The translations under genes were made by a program, and so were the position numbers. This document shows positions 52,064 through 60,865 of a stretch of DNA of 64,000 nt, piece after piece; the stretch's first letter is position 1, and each line of letters begins with the position of its first letter. This stretch comes from a bacterium UBP6_UBA1209 (GTDB taxonomy: Bacteria > UBP6 > UBA1177), in NCBI GenBank assembly GCA_002309575.1, contig DBXP01000004.1:65591-129590 (forward strand). The letters run 5' to 3'. The notes under the pieces were generated by a model. That model searched no databases. It was not told the DNA's origin and saw only the letters and a program-made list of their open reading frames with translations.

Positions 52064-53758
52064 ATGGCTAGGCAGAGAATCGGCGAGCTTTTAGTCGGAA
52101 AAGGCTTTGTAGACGACGAGCAGTTGAACTCGGCGCTTGAGCAGCAGAAGAGGGAAAAGCCCAATTCCCGCAGGATTGGGGCGATCCTTGTCAGTGAAGG
52201 CAAGCTTTCGCCCGAGCAGGTCATGGAAGCCTACGCGGAGCAGAGCGGCATCAGGATCGTGACCGACGAGATGCTGAAAAAGTCCGATCCGCAGCTTCTG
52301 GCGAATTTCCCGATCGCCCTTGCCCGCAAGTTCGGAGCGCTTCCGCTCTATGCCGAAGATGAGAGCCTTGTCGCGCTGATCACCGAGTTTGATTCGCTGC
52401 TCTTCAACCAGCTTTTTATGATCTACCGCAAAAATATCGTGCCTTATCTCTGTTCGACAGCTGCGATCAACGAGATCATAAACCAGGCCTACAGCAGGGT
52501 CGACAGCCAGGATGAATCGCTCAACGCCGAAGAGTTCGGCAAAATGGCCGACGAGGACGACGCGATCCCGGATCTTATCGACTCCAACGACGACGCGCCT
52601 ATCATCAAATTCGTCAACAACACGATCGCCAAAGCGGTAAAGGAGAAGGCGAGCGATATCCACTTCGAATCCTATGAGGACGAGGTCATCGTAAGGTTCA
52701 GAAAGGACGGAAAGCTTTCGATAGTCCAGCGTGTCCCGAAGGCAGCCCAGGCCGGTCTCATCACGAGGATCAAGATCATGAGCCGCCTCAACATCTCCGA
52801 AAAGAGGCTTCCTCAGGACGGAAACATAAAGGTCAAAATCGCGGGAAACGACATCGACTTCCGTGTTTCGACGCTGCCCAGTGTCCACGGCGAATCGATC
52901 GTTCTCCGTATTCTCGACAAGCGGTCGCAGAAGCTCTCTCTCGACGAGAGCGGCTTCACGAAGCGCGACCTCGAAATAATGAGGAAGATCATCCACATGA
53001 AGCACGGAATCTTCCTCGTTACAGGCCCTACCGGAAGCGGTAAGACGACAACGCTCTATTCGGCGCTGACCGAGATCAACTCGCCTGATGTCAAGATCAT
53101 CACGGTCGAGGACCCGGTCGAGTACCAGATCAAGGGCGTCAACCAGATCCACATCAACTCGAAGATCGGTCTCACATTTGCGAGCGGACTGCGTTCTATC
53201 CTGCGTCAGGACCCCGACATCATCATGGTCGGCGAGATCCGTGACCGGGAGACCGCCGATATCGCGATCAACGCTTCGCTGACCGGCCACTTGGTCTTTT
53301 CGACCCTGCACACAAACGATGCGCCGACTGCATTTACCCGACTGATCGATATGGGGATCGAGCCTTTCCTGATCTCATCGACGATCGTCGGCGTGCTTGC
53401 CCAGCGGCTTGTCAGAAAGCTCTGTCCCGCCTGCAAGGAGGCCTACTATCCGCCGGCGGCGATCCTGGAGGAGCTCGGACTCAAGCCGGAGGATTACAAG
53501 GACCACCCGTTTTACAAGGCTGTCGGATGCCCTGAGTGCGGCTATTCCGGCTACAAGGGCAGAAGCGGTATTTTCGAGCTTCTTTTGATCGACGACGAAC
53601 TGCGCAGGGCGGTCGTAGCGAGACAGGATGCCAGTGATATCAGGAAGATAGCTGCTTCAAACGGTATGCTGAACCTGCGTGAGGACGGAGCGCTCAAGGC
53701 TATCCGCGGGATCACGTCGCCGGAAGAGGTCCTTCTCAGGACGCAGGAGGATAAGTAA
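52064..53758 (+). CDS. gspE: Type II secretion ATPase GspE
   Basis: Cytoplasmic motor of the T2SS. The MshEN-type N-terminal domain (about 1-140) precedes the ATPase with Walker A GPTGSGKTT (about 325), VEDPVEYQI, Walker B DPDIIMVGEIRDRET and the zinc site CPAC plus CPECGYSGYKGR. It is closely related in layout to PilB at 1623, but its place between gspD and gspF assigns it to the T2SS. The stop overlaps the gspF start. Confidence 0.95.
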   Translation: MARQRIGELLVGKGFVDDEQLNSALEQQKREKPNSRRIGAILVSEGKLSPEQVMEAYAEQSGIRIVTDEMLKKSDPQLLANFPIALARKFGALPLYAEDESLVALITEFDSLLFNQLFMIYRKNIVPYLCSTAAINEIINQAYSRVDSQDESLNAEEFGKMADEDDAIPDLIDSNDDAPIIKFVNNTIAKAVKEKASDIHFESYEDEVIVRFRKDGKLSIVQRVPKAAQAGLITRIKIMSRLNISEKRLPQDGNIKVKIAGNDIDFRVSTLPSVHGESIVLRILDKRSQKLSLDESGFTKRDLEIMRKIIHMKHGIFLVTGPTGSGKTTTLYSALTEINSPDVKIITVEDPVEYQIKGVNQIHINSKIGLTFASGLRSILRQDPDIIMVGEIRDRETADIAINASLTGHLVFSTLHTNDAPTAFTRLIDMGIEPFLISSTIVGVLAQRLVRKLCPACKEAYYPPAAILEELGLKPEDYKDHPFYKAVGCPECGYSGYKGRSGIFELLLIDDELRRAVVARQDASDIRKIAASNGMLNLREDGALKAIRGITSPEEVLLRTQEDK

Positions 53759-54987
53759 TGCCCCTTTTTGCCTATAAAATCATAGACGCGAACGGCCGGG
53801 AGAAGCGCGGAACGATCGAGAGCCCGAACAAGGCGACGGTCAAGTCGAAGTTCCTCTCGGAAGGTTACTACATCACTGAGATCAAGGAGCGCAGCGGAAA
53901 TCAGGGCTTCAGCCTGGATTTTCTGCGCAAGATGTTCAGCTTCGGCGTCAAGAAGGTCCCGCTCGATGAGGTCGCTGCGATGACACGTCTTCTGGCGACT
54001 CTTCAGAAGGCGAAGATACCGCTCGTCGAGGCGATCGACGCAGTTGCCCAACAGCAGGAAAACCCGGTTATGAAGGATGCGCTCATCATCATCAAGGGAA
54101 AGATGCAGGAGGGTTACAGCTTCAGCAAGAGCGCAAGGGAATTTCCAAATATTTTCGATGACTTGTTCTGCAACATGATAGCAGCCGGCGAAGAGAGCGG
54201 CGCTACGGATCAGGTCCTGATGAGGCTTTCAGGCTTCATGGAATCCCAGGTCGATCTCAAAAACAAGGTCAAGAGCGCGATGACCTACCCGATCGTCCTG
54301 ATGTGCGTCGCGGTGCTGGTCGTAGGCGTGCTTTTTACGGTCGTTATCCCAAAGCTCTCGAAGATGTTTGAGGATGTCAAGATGGCCCTGCCGCTCCAGA
54401 CCAAGATCCTGCTCGGTCTTTCGGCCTTTATCGGCAGCTGGTGGTGGCTCGTCGCGATTTTGATTTTTGCGGCGGTCGTCCTCTTCAAGCGCTACATCTC
54501 GACCCCGAAGGGCGAGCTCTGGTGGGCGAGGGTCAAGATCACCGCGCCGGTCATCGGCCGCGTTAACCGTCAGGTCGCGATCAGCCGTTTTGCCGAGACG
54601 CTTTCGACGCTTCTGCACTCGGGAGTCCCGATCCTCAACGCGCTCGATATCGTCAAAAAGATCATTGACAACAAGATCCTCGAGAACGCTGTCGGCGTTG
54701 CGAGGGAGAATATCAAAGAGGGTGAATCGATCGCGGTCCCGCTGAAGAGAAGCGGCGAATTCCCGCCGATCGTCATCCAGATGATCGCGATCGGAGAGCA
54801 GAGCGGCGAGCTCGAGGAGATGCTTGAGACGCTTTCCGCCTCGTACAGCAAGGAGGTCACCTACACGATGGAGAAGCTTACCTCGATGCTTGAACCGCTG
54901 ATGATCGTCGGACTTGCGGGAGTTATCGGTTTTATCGTCTTCGCAGTCGTTATGCCGATTCTCCAGCTGAATGATGCCGTTGGATAG
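53758..54987 (+). CDS. gspF: Type II secretion platform protein GspF
   Basis: Inner-membrane platform. 409 residues with two GspF domains (about 75-195 and 280-400) and three membrane stretches (about 175-200, 225-245, 375-400). MTRLLATLQKAKIPLVEAI and RFAETLSTLLHSGVPI correspond to the equivalent phrases of PilC. ATG at 53758 overlaps the gspE stop (TAATG). Confidence 0.95.
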   Translation: MPLFAYKIIDANGREKRGTIESPNKATVKSKFLSEGYYITEIKERSGNQGFSLDFLRKMFSFGVKKVPLDEVAAMTRLLATLQKAKIPLVEAIDAVAQQQENPVMKDALIIIKGKMQEGYSFSKSAREFPNIFDDLFCNMIAAGEESGATDQVLMRLSGFMESQVDLKNKVKSAMTYPIVLMCVAVLVVGVLFTVVIPKLSKMFEDVKMALPLQTKILLGLSAFIGSWWWLVAILIFAAVVLFKRYISTPKGELWWARVKITAPVIGRVNRQVAISRFAETLSTLLHSGVPILNALDIVKKIIDNKILENAVGVARENIKEGESIAVPLKRSGEFPPIVIQMIAIGEQSGELEEMLETLSASYSKEVTYTMEKLTSMLEPLMIVGLAGVIGFIVFAVVMPILQLNDAVG

Positions 54988-55014
54988 TTTTTTTCATATT
55001 TTGGGGAGGAAATA

Positions 55015-55443
55015 ATGTTCAGAGAATTTTTAAGAGCTTTGCTCAAAACCTCGTCGAGAGAGTCGTCGAAGGGTTTTTCACTGCTTGAGATCATGGTCAC
55101 CATCACGATCATGACGATGATCATGGGCGCTGTCGGTGTCGGTGTCATGGGTTACCTTGACAAGTCGAAGATCAAACAGGCTAAGATCGACATCGGTACG
55201 ATCTCGAACGCGCTCGACCTCTACAAAACCGAGTTCGGAAAGTACCCGGAGGGCGACGACGGCCTTTCGAGACTTGTCGAAGAGAAGATCCTTAAGGAAA
55301 AAAAGGTCCCGCAGGATCCGTGGGGGAACGAGTATGTTTATGTCTATCCGGGAACTGAAAACGAGGACAGCTTTGACCTCTATTCGTTCGGACCGGACGG
55401 CAAAGAGGGCGGCAACGACGATATAACGAACTGGGAAGAGTAG
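55015..55443 (+). CDS. gspG: Major pseudopilin GspG
   Basis: Builds the periplasmic pseudopilus. The prepilin leader is long and basic (about 25 residues) and ends in the cleavage site G-FSLLE with Glu at +5, followed by a hydrophobic helix. The C-terminal part has the GspG features KYPEGDDGLSRLVE, PQDPWGNEYVYVYPG and the Asp-rich calcium loop near DLYSFGPDGKEGG. GGGGAGG precedes the ATG. Processing needs a prepilin peptidase encoded elsewhere. Confidence 0.95.
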   Translation: MFREFLRALLKTSSRESSKGFSLLEIMVTITIMTMIMGAVGVGVMGYLDKSKIKQAKIDIGTISNALDLYKTEFGKYPEGDDGLSRLVEEKILKEKKVPQDPWGNEYVYVYPGTENEDSFDLYSFGPDGKEGGNDDITNWEE

Positions 55444-55447
55444 GCGA

Positions 55448-56278
55448 ATGAAGTTCAGACATCCGGGCTTTTCAATGGTCGAAATGCTGGCTGTAGCGGC
55501 ACTTGCCGTCATCATCGCAGGTTTTTCGGTCGCGGGCGTAGGACGCTTCGGAAGGTATCAGGCGACTGCCGATCTGGGTACCTTCAACTCCTATCTGCGC
55601 CACGCCTTCACAAGGGCGGTACGCGACAAGCTCTATCTCCGCATAACGGTCGATCTGGAGCACGGAAAGTACTGGATGGAGAAGACTGACACGCCGTTTT
55701 ATCTCTTCACCGGCGAGGCTGCCGTCGAGAGGGAGGAGGAGAACGAAAAGCTGATCGAGCGGATGGAGAGCGGCAAGACGAGCGACCCCTTCGCAAACAG
55801 CGGTTCAGCGCTCAGCGTAGGCAACCTCATCGACAAGGCTAAGCTGCTTTCATCGTCGGAAGAGCTAGAAAACTCGGACTATTACAACTACGAAAACTTT
55901 ATCCCCGACCGCCGTTCGCTGAAGGAGCTTCTGAAGCCGGAATTTACCAAATTCGGCAGCGAGAAGAAGCTCAGCGGCAATCTCATCGTGACTGGTTTTT
56001 ACGCCTATCACACACCGGAGATCGTCACCCGCGAGGATTTTATGTTCAGTGACAAAAAGAAGGATGTAAAACCTTACGTCTACATCTACATCTTTCCCGA
56101 GGGCCGGATCGAGCCTTTCTATCTGGCGATCGGCGAGGAGAACGCAGACGAGCCGGAAAGCTACGCCTACATCACCTCCGACATGTTCCTGAACACAAAG
56201 ATCGAGTCGGGCGGAATAGAGGATGTCGTCGAGGATATGAGGAACCTTTTCGAGGATGAAGATGCTGAAGGCAAATAG
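55448..56278 (+). CDS. gspH: Minor pseudopilin GspH-like
   Basis: Prepilin-type N terminus (HPGFSMVEMLAVAAL, Glu at +5) then a large periplasmic domain. At 276 residues it is much longer than usual GspH (about 170), with a central charged insertion (about 90-190). The assignment rests on operon position and the leader; the C-terminal part has no clear match. It overlaps gspI by 23 bases. Confidence 0.8.
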   Translation: MKFRHPGFSMVEMLAVAALAVIIAGFSVAGVGRFGRYQATADLGTFNSYLRHAFTRAVRDKLYLRITVDLEHGKYWMEKTDTPFYLFTGEAAVEREEENEKLIERMESGKTSDPFANSGSALSVGNLIDKAKLLSSSEELENSDYYNYENFIPDRRSLKELLKPEFTKFGSEKKLSGNLIVTGFYAYHTPEIVTREDFMFSDKKKDVKPYVYIYIFPEGRIEPFYLAIGEENADEPESYAYITSDMFLNTKIESGGIEDVVEDMRNLFEDEDAEGK

Positions 56279-56924
56279 CGAACGCGGTTTTTCGCTGCTT
56301 GAGGTGCTCGCGGCGGTCACGATCCTTGCCGGAGTCCTTTTTGCTACATCAAGAATAATTTCAGCTAGTTATATCTATGCCTCGAAGGTCCACAACATCT
56401 ACCTCGGCACCGAGCTGGCGAAGCTCAAGCTGCACGATGTCGAACTGATGATCCAGGAGGAGGGGCTGCCCGAGGACGAGCGCGAGGAGGAGGGCGATTT
56501 CGAGGACCGCGAGTATGAGGATTTCCACTGGAAATACTCGATCAAGCGCGTCTTCCTGCCGCTTCCGGACTTCACTTCGTCCGATTCCGACTCTTCCGCG
56601 CTTGACGAGACTGCCGGAATGCTTTCGATGGCGAAAGGCAACATCGAGGACTTCTTCAAGGACAGAATCCGCAAGCTTACGGTTTCGGTCCACTGGGATA
56701 AGGGCGTCAAGGAGTCCGAAAAGGTGACGCTGACGATCTTTCTCACAACGAACGGAACGGCGACGACCTTCCAGCAGTATGACGGCAGCAAGGCCAATAA
56801 AAACAACAATAACGGCGGCAAGGGCGGTAACAAGACGAAGAGCCAGAACAACAGGTTCAACATGAATCAGGGCGGCAACGCCGCCAAGCCGGCCGCGGCA
56901 CTGCCTTCTCAGGGGAAAAAGTGA
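56256..56924 (+). CDS. gspI: Minor pseudopilin GspI-like with Asn/Gly-rich tail
   Basis: Prepilin leader ending G-FSLLE, then LAAVTILAGVLFATSRII. The body (to about 165) resembles the GspI fold, with ELAKLKLHDVE. The last 45 residues are low complexity (NKNNNNGGKGGNK, then QNNRFNMNQGGN and Pro/Ala), which I do not know from other GspI proteins. 222 residues against a usual 125. Overlaps gspH upstream and gspJ downstream (TGATG). Confidence 0.82.
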   Translation: MKMLKANSERGFSLLEVLAAVTILAGVLFATSRIISASYIYASKVHNIYLGTELAKLKLHDVELMIQEEGLPEDEREEEGDFEDREYEDFHWKYSIKRVFLPLPDFTSSDSDSSALDETAGMLSMAKGNIEDFFKDRIRKLTVSVHWDKGVKESEKVTLTIFLTTNGTATTFQQYDGSKANKNNNNGGKGGNKTKSQNNRFNMNQGGNAAKPAAALPSQGKK

Positions 56925-57577
56925 TGAAAAACCGCGGCTTTACACTTATCGAGGTCCTGCTTGCGATGACGCTTACTGCTGTGCTCGTCAGCTCGGTTTA
57001 CGTCACCTTTTCGCATATCCTCGTAGGCCGCCAGAAGATCAAGGATGTCACGGAGCGCGAGCGCCAGATATACTTCATGATCGACCTTATCAGCACCGAC
57101 CTGCGCAACTCTTACCTCACGGTCAACAGAGGGTCGCCGGTCGAGACGCACAAGACGATCTTCAAGAGCGAGCCTGAAAATCCGGTAGACCACCTGACCT
57201 TCACGACTCTTAACCACGTCAAGATGGCGGCGGGCGCGAAGCAGTGCGACCAGACCGAGATCGAGTATTTCGGCGGAGTTGAAGACGGCGAAAACGTCCT
57301 CTACCGAAGGGAGAGCCTCTGGGTCGATGAGGATCCCGAGCGCGGCGGCAACGTCTATCCGATCTTCAAGGGGTTCGAGAGCATCAAGTTCGAGTACTGG
57401 CACACGACCACCAAGGAGTGGGCTGAGACCTGGAACACGGAGAGCCTCAACAACGTCAACACGCTGCCTCCGAAGGTCAAGATCACCGTTGTCGTTAATG
57501 AGGGCGAATTTGATAAGAAAGATTATAAAATCGAGACTGTAGTTAAACTTAAATTGTTGAAACCATTGAGCCTTTAG
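56924..57577 (+). CDS. gspJ: Minor pseudopilin GspJ
   Basis: Short leader MKNRG, then FTLIEVLLAMTL with Glu at +5. About 217 residues, the normal size for GspJ, with LVGRQKIKDVTERERQIYFMIDLISTDLRN in the first half of the periplasmic domain. The ATG at 56924 overlaps the gspI stop; a GTG at 56921 is the alternative. Confidence 0.88.
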   Translation: MKNRGFTLIEVLLAMTLTAVLVSSVYVTFSHILVGRQKIKDVTERERQIYFMIDLISTDLRNSYLTVNRGSPVETHKTIFKSEPENPVDHLTFTTLNHVKMAAGAKQCDQTEIEYFGGVEDGENVLYRRESLWVDEDPERGGNVYPIFKGFESIKFEYWHTTTKEWAETWNTESLNNVNTLPPKVKITVVVNEGEFDKKDYKIETVVKLKLLKPLSL

Positions 57578-58804
57578 ATGATTAAACCGATTGCTGAAAT
57601 ATCGAATTTCCTGCACAGGCTGAGCAGCGGGGAGAGACCGGAAAAACGCGGTTTCGCCCTTGTTCTCGTGCTTGTCACGATTGCGATAATCCTGCCGATC
57701 GTCAGCGATATGAACTATGACGCGAAGACTGAATTTGACATTGCGATGAACTACAAAAGAAAGACCGAAGCGCACGCTCTTGCCGAGAGCGGCGTCACCT
57801 TCGCGATCGTCATCTTCGACCTTCAGAAGGAGGTCGAGAGTCTTCTGAAACAGTTCGGAGTCAACAACCAGTTCGAGATCTGGGACATAATCCCGTTGGA
57901 TACGGCGCTTCTCCGCGGTTTTGTCCAGGCCGGACCCTTTGTCGAGCTCGAGGACGTCGTCAACAAGAAAGAGGCGGACGGCGTAGCGGGCGCGGCGACC
58001 AACGACGAGGCGGGCGATTATCTCTATTCCGAAACCGGAGATCCGATATTTCAGTTCCCGGGCGATTTTAAGGTCGAATTTACGGGCGAGGATACGAAAA
58101 TCAACGTGAACCAGCTCTATTTCAACACGAGGACGACGGTCATAAAGATGCTTGAAGCCCTGGTGGAACCTGAGTTTTATGATTTTATCTTCCTCGAGAA
58201 CACATCGCGTGAGGAGTATGTCGACCGCGAAGAGCTTATCCAGAACATCGTCGACTGGGTCGATGCCGGCGACGACAAGTTCACCGACGGCGCGAAGTAC
58301 ATGACCGGCGGCGACGAGCAGTCGAAATACGACAACTTCCGCCCCGGCTACAAGGTCAAAAACGCCAAGCTGGACACGCTTCAGGAGCTGATGATGATTT
58401 ACGGCGTGAACGACCTTGTCTACAAGATCCTGGAGCCCTATGTCACGATATATTCGACCGGCAAGGTCAACATCAACAAGGCGGGCCACGAGATGCTCGA
58501 AGGGATAATCCGCGCCTACTCGGTCGACAAGGCTCTTCCGGTCTTTTACAACGAGGATTCGATGCGCGAGCTTCTCGGCAAGATCCTTGCAAAGCGCGCC
58601 CAGTTCGGTTTTGCGAACGTATCGGATTTTATCTCTGCCTGCGCCGAGTTCGGCATCACGCTCGACCAGAGCGTGTCGAAGATCATCGACGTTACCGGAA
58701 GCGTCTACCGGATCAAGGCGATAGGCATCAAGGAGGGTGTCGAGAGCTGGATCGAGATGGTCGTCGACAGGCAGGGCAACATGTACTACTACAGGGAAGG
58801 TTAA
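57578..58804 (+). CDS. gspK: Minor pseudopilin GspK
   Basis: Caps the pseudopilus. The leader of about 24 residues ends KRG-FALVLVLVTI; Glu at +5 is absent, which is normal for GspK. The alpha domain (about 115-300) contains DTKINVNQLYFN, EELIQNIVDWVDAGDDKF and NAKLDTLQELMMIYGV, the T2SSK hallmarks. A helix-hairpin-helix-like tail has KVNINKAGHEMLEGII. 408 residues. Its ATG directly follows the gspJ stop. Confidence 0.92.
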   Translation: MIKPIAEISNFLHRLSSGERPEKRGFALVLVLVTIAIILPIVSDMNYDAKTEFDIAMNYKRKTEAHALAESGVTFAIVIFDLQKEVESLLKQFGVNNQFEIWDIIPLDTALLRGFVQAGPFVELEDVVNKKEADGVAGAATNDEAGDYLYSETGDPIFQFPGDFKVEFTGEDTKINVNQLYFNTRTTVIKMLEALVEPEFYDFIFLENTSREEYVDREELIQNIVDWVDAGDDKFTDGAKYMTGGDEQSKYDNFRPGYKVKNAKLDTLQELMMIYGVNDLVYKILEPYVTIYSTGKVNINKAGHEMLEGIIRAYSVDKALPVFYNEDSMRELLGKILAKRAQFGFANVSDFISACAEFGITLDQSVSKIIDVTGSVYRIKAIGIKEGVESWIEMVVDRQGNMYYYREG

Positions 58805-58840
58805 GATGTTTTTTTACACCGGTAGAATGAGAGGTGAAAA

Positions 58841-60313
58841 ATGAAATTTGCATCCTGCAGGATTGCGGAGGATAGATTTATTGTCGATCTTTTCTCGAAG
58901 GAATACGGCAAGACGACCCTCGAGAAGAGCGAGACGGTAAAAATTTCGGATGCCGAGAGCTTTTTCAGGAGCTGCGACTACATTGACCTGGTCATCCAGG
59001 GCAGGGATCTGCTCTGTTTCTCGAGGAATTATCCTCAGGTCAAGAGCGCCTATCTGAAAAAGATCGTCGCTCAGGATATCGAGTCCGAGACTCCTTTCAA
59101 GGAGTCGGATATGCTGATTGAGGTGAAGAACTTCCAGAAGGGGAGTCAGGAGATGAACGCCTACTGCATTGCGAAAAGCGATGTCAGGGCGCTTCTCAAA
59201 AAGTTCGATGACGCCTCCCGCGAAAAGGTCCGCAGCATCGTTCCGGAGGAGGTCCTGCTCTTTAAAGCTAAGGAAAACCTGCAGCAGGCGATATTTATCG
59301 GTGCCGACTATTCGCTTCTGGTCATGCCGAACGGTCAGATAGTCCAGAACGGCGGTCTGAACGAGCTGAAAAACGATATGCTCTCCTTTTTGGAGGGAGA
59401 GGATCCCGAGAGCGAGCTTGAATCCTGGCTTAGCATCGCCGCCGACCTCAGCGAGCAGTCGGAGCTTTCGGATATCGAGCTCAGGATCCGCAAGAGCATC
59501 ATCGATTTTTTTGAAAAGAGCATTTCGTACTTTGTACCGTTCATAACGACTGCCGGAACGACCGGGATCTTCATCAACGACGTCATGCCGAAAGGGACAG
59601 ACAAGATCATTGCGGAGCTAGATTCCTCCGCCTTTTCTGACGAACCTTTCAAGGTTTTCGACGTCGAGTCTCAGCTGGCGCTTGTCCCCGAATTCGTCGA
59701 TAACGACAGCGGAGTCAACTTTGCGGTCGGCGACTTCGCCTACAAGGGCGGTTTCACCTTCCTGAAAAAGAGGATCATAATCGCCTTCGCGCTCTATCTG
59801 GCGGCGCTCCTTATGCTTGTCGCCGGAATGTCGATGCGTGTGGGATATCTTGACGAGCGGATATCGGCAGGCGAGACGAGGACCAAGACACTGATGAAGG
59901 AGATCCTCGGGAAGGAGGTCCCCTCCGTGAGACAGGCGCTCTCAATGATGGACAAGACCATCCGAGGCGAGGCGCTTTCCGCAGACAAAAAGGCGGTCTA
60001 TCCCTACAGCGCACTCTACATCATGGAGCAGATCTTTCCATATTTCACCTTTGAAAACAGCACGATCGAGGTGGCTGAGCTTTCTATAAAGGAGGAGGGG
60101 AAGATCCGTGTCACAGGAACGAGCAATACGCTCGAAGATATCAATAAATTCGCTGACTTGCTTGACGCTGATCCGCTGATCGACGAGGTCAACCGCGGTC
60201 AGATCAATACACGCGGCGACAAGAGTTCCTTCAACATTTCGTTCTCCTATGCACAGGCGAAAAAGGAGGATCCCAAGGCCAAGAAGGGTAAGAAAAAGAG
60301 TAAGGATGAATAG
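58841..60313 (+). CDS. gspL: Type II secretion protein GspL
   Basis: Bitopic inner-membrane protein linking the ATPase to the platform. A cytoplasmic actin-like domain (about 1-300), one membrane helix (about 307-328, IIIAFALYLAALLMLVAGM) and a periplasmic ferredoxin-like domain (about 370-470) ending in a Lys-rich tail. 490 residues. GAGG precedes ATG. Sequence similarity across GspL is low, so the call leans on topology and position. Confidence 0.85.
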   Translation: MKFASCRIAEDRFIVDLFSKEYGKTTLEKSETVKISDAESFFRSCDYIDLVIQGRDLLCFSRNYPQVKSAYLKKIVAQDIESETPFKESDMLIEVKNFQKGSQEMNAYCIAKSDVRALLKKFDDASREKVRSIVPEEVLLFKAKENLQQAIFIGADYSLLVMPNGQIVQNGGLNELKNDMLSFLEGEDPESELESWLSIAADLSEQSELSDIELRIRKSIIDFFEKSISYFVPFITTAGTTGIFINDVMPKGTDKIIAELDSSAFSDEPFKVFDVESQLALVPEFVDNDSGVNFAVGDFAYKGGFTFLKKRIIIAFALYLAALLMLVAGMSMRVGYLDERISAGETRTKTLMKEILGKEVPSVRQALSMMDKTIRGEALSADKKAVYPYSALYIMEQIFPYFTFENSTIEVAELSIKEEGKIRVTGTSNTLEDINKFADLLDADPLIDEVNRGQINTRGDKSSFNISFSYAQAKKEDPKAKKGKKKSKDE

Positions 60314-60322
60314 GAGTCTGTC

Positions 60323-60865
60323 ATGAAGGAAAAGATAATCGAAGCAATAAGCAACCTCAGCGAGAGAGAACGCACGATTCTGATGGGTTTTATCGCCTTC
60401 GTGATGGTTTTTGTCTTTGCTGCGGTCTACTTTTTCATGAGCTCCGCTGTCGACGACCGTAGAAATACGATCATCGAGCAGGAGAAGATGATCCAGGAGA
60501 TGGCATCCAAGAAAAACCTCTTCATGAAGGCGAAAAACGATGCCGCCACCATGCAGAACGGGATCGATTCCGGCAACGTGAATTTGAATTCCGACATCTC
60601 TGCGGTCAAAGAGAGCACCGGCATAATGATAAGCTCCATCAAAGAGGTAAAACCGCGTAAGAAGGGCGATATCAATATCGAAAGGATAGAGCTGTCGATG
60701 CGTGACGTGCAGCTGGATCAGGCGCTCTCCTTCCTTTACGGGCTCGAAAACAAATCGCGTTATGTATTTATCGACTCGATCACGATAAAAAAGCGTTTTA
60801 ACCGGCAGAACTACGAGGTTTCGATGGTTGTGGCCGCTTTAAAGAAGGAGGCGACTGGTGAATAG
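60323..60865 (+). CDS. gspM: Type II secretion protein GspM
   Basis: 180 residues with a single membrane helix (about 20-42, FIAFVMVFVFAAVYFFM), a coiled coil, and a small ferredoxin-like periplasmic domain (about 90-175; IERIELSMRDVQLDQALSFLYGL). Partner of GspL. It overlaps the start of gspN by eight bases. Confidence 0.85.
   Translation: MKEKIIEAISNLSERERTILMGFIAFVMVFVFAAVYFFMSSAVDDRRNTIIEQEKMIQEMASKKNLFMKAKNDAATMQNGIDSGNVNLNSDISAVKESTGIMISSIKEVKPRKKGDINIERIELSMRDVQLDQALSFLYGLENKSRYVFIDSITIKKRFNRQNYEVSMVVAALKKEATGE

Noticed and set aside
52091..53311. Open frame of 406 codons on the minus strand opposite gspE
   Set aside because: Antisense shadow of a clearly coding ATPase; the translation is rich in Asp/Arg/Leu with no domain.
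56909..58489. Long open frame of 526 codons on the minus strand opposite gspJ and gspK
   Set aside because: It mirrors two convincing T2SS genes that run the other way, has no recognisable domain, and arises from the strong codon bias of the sense strand.
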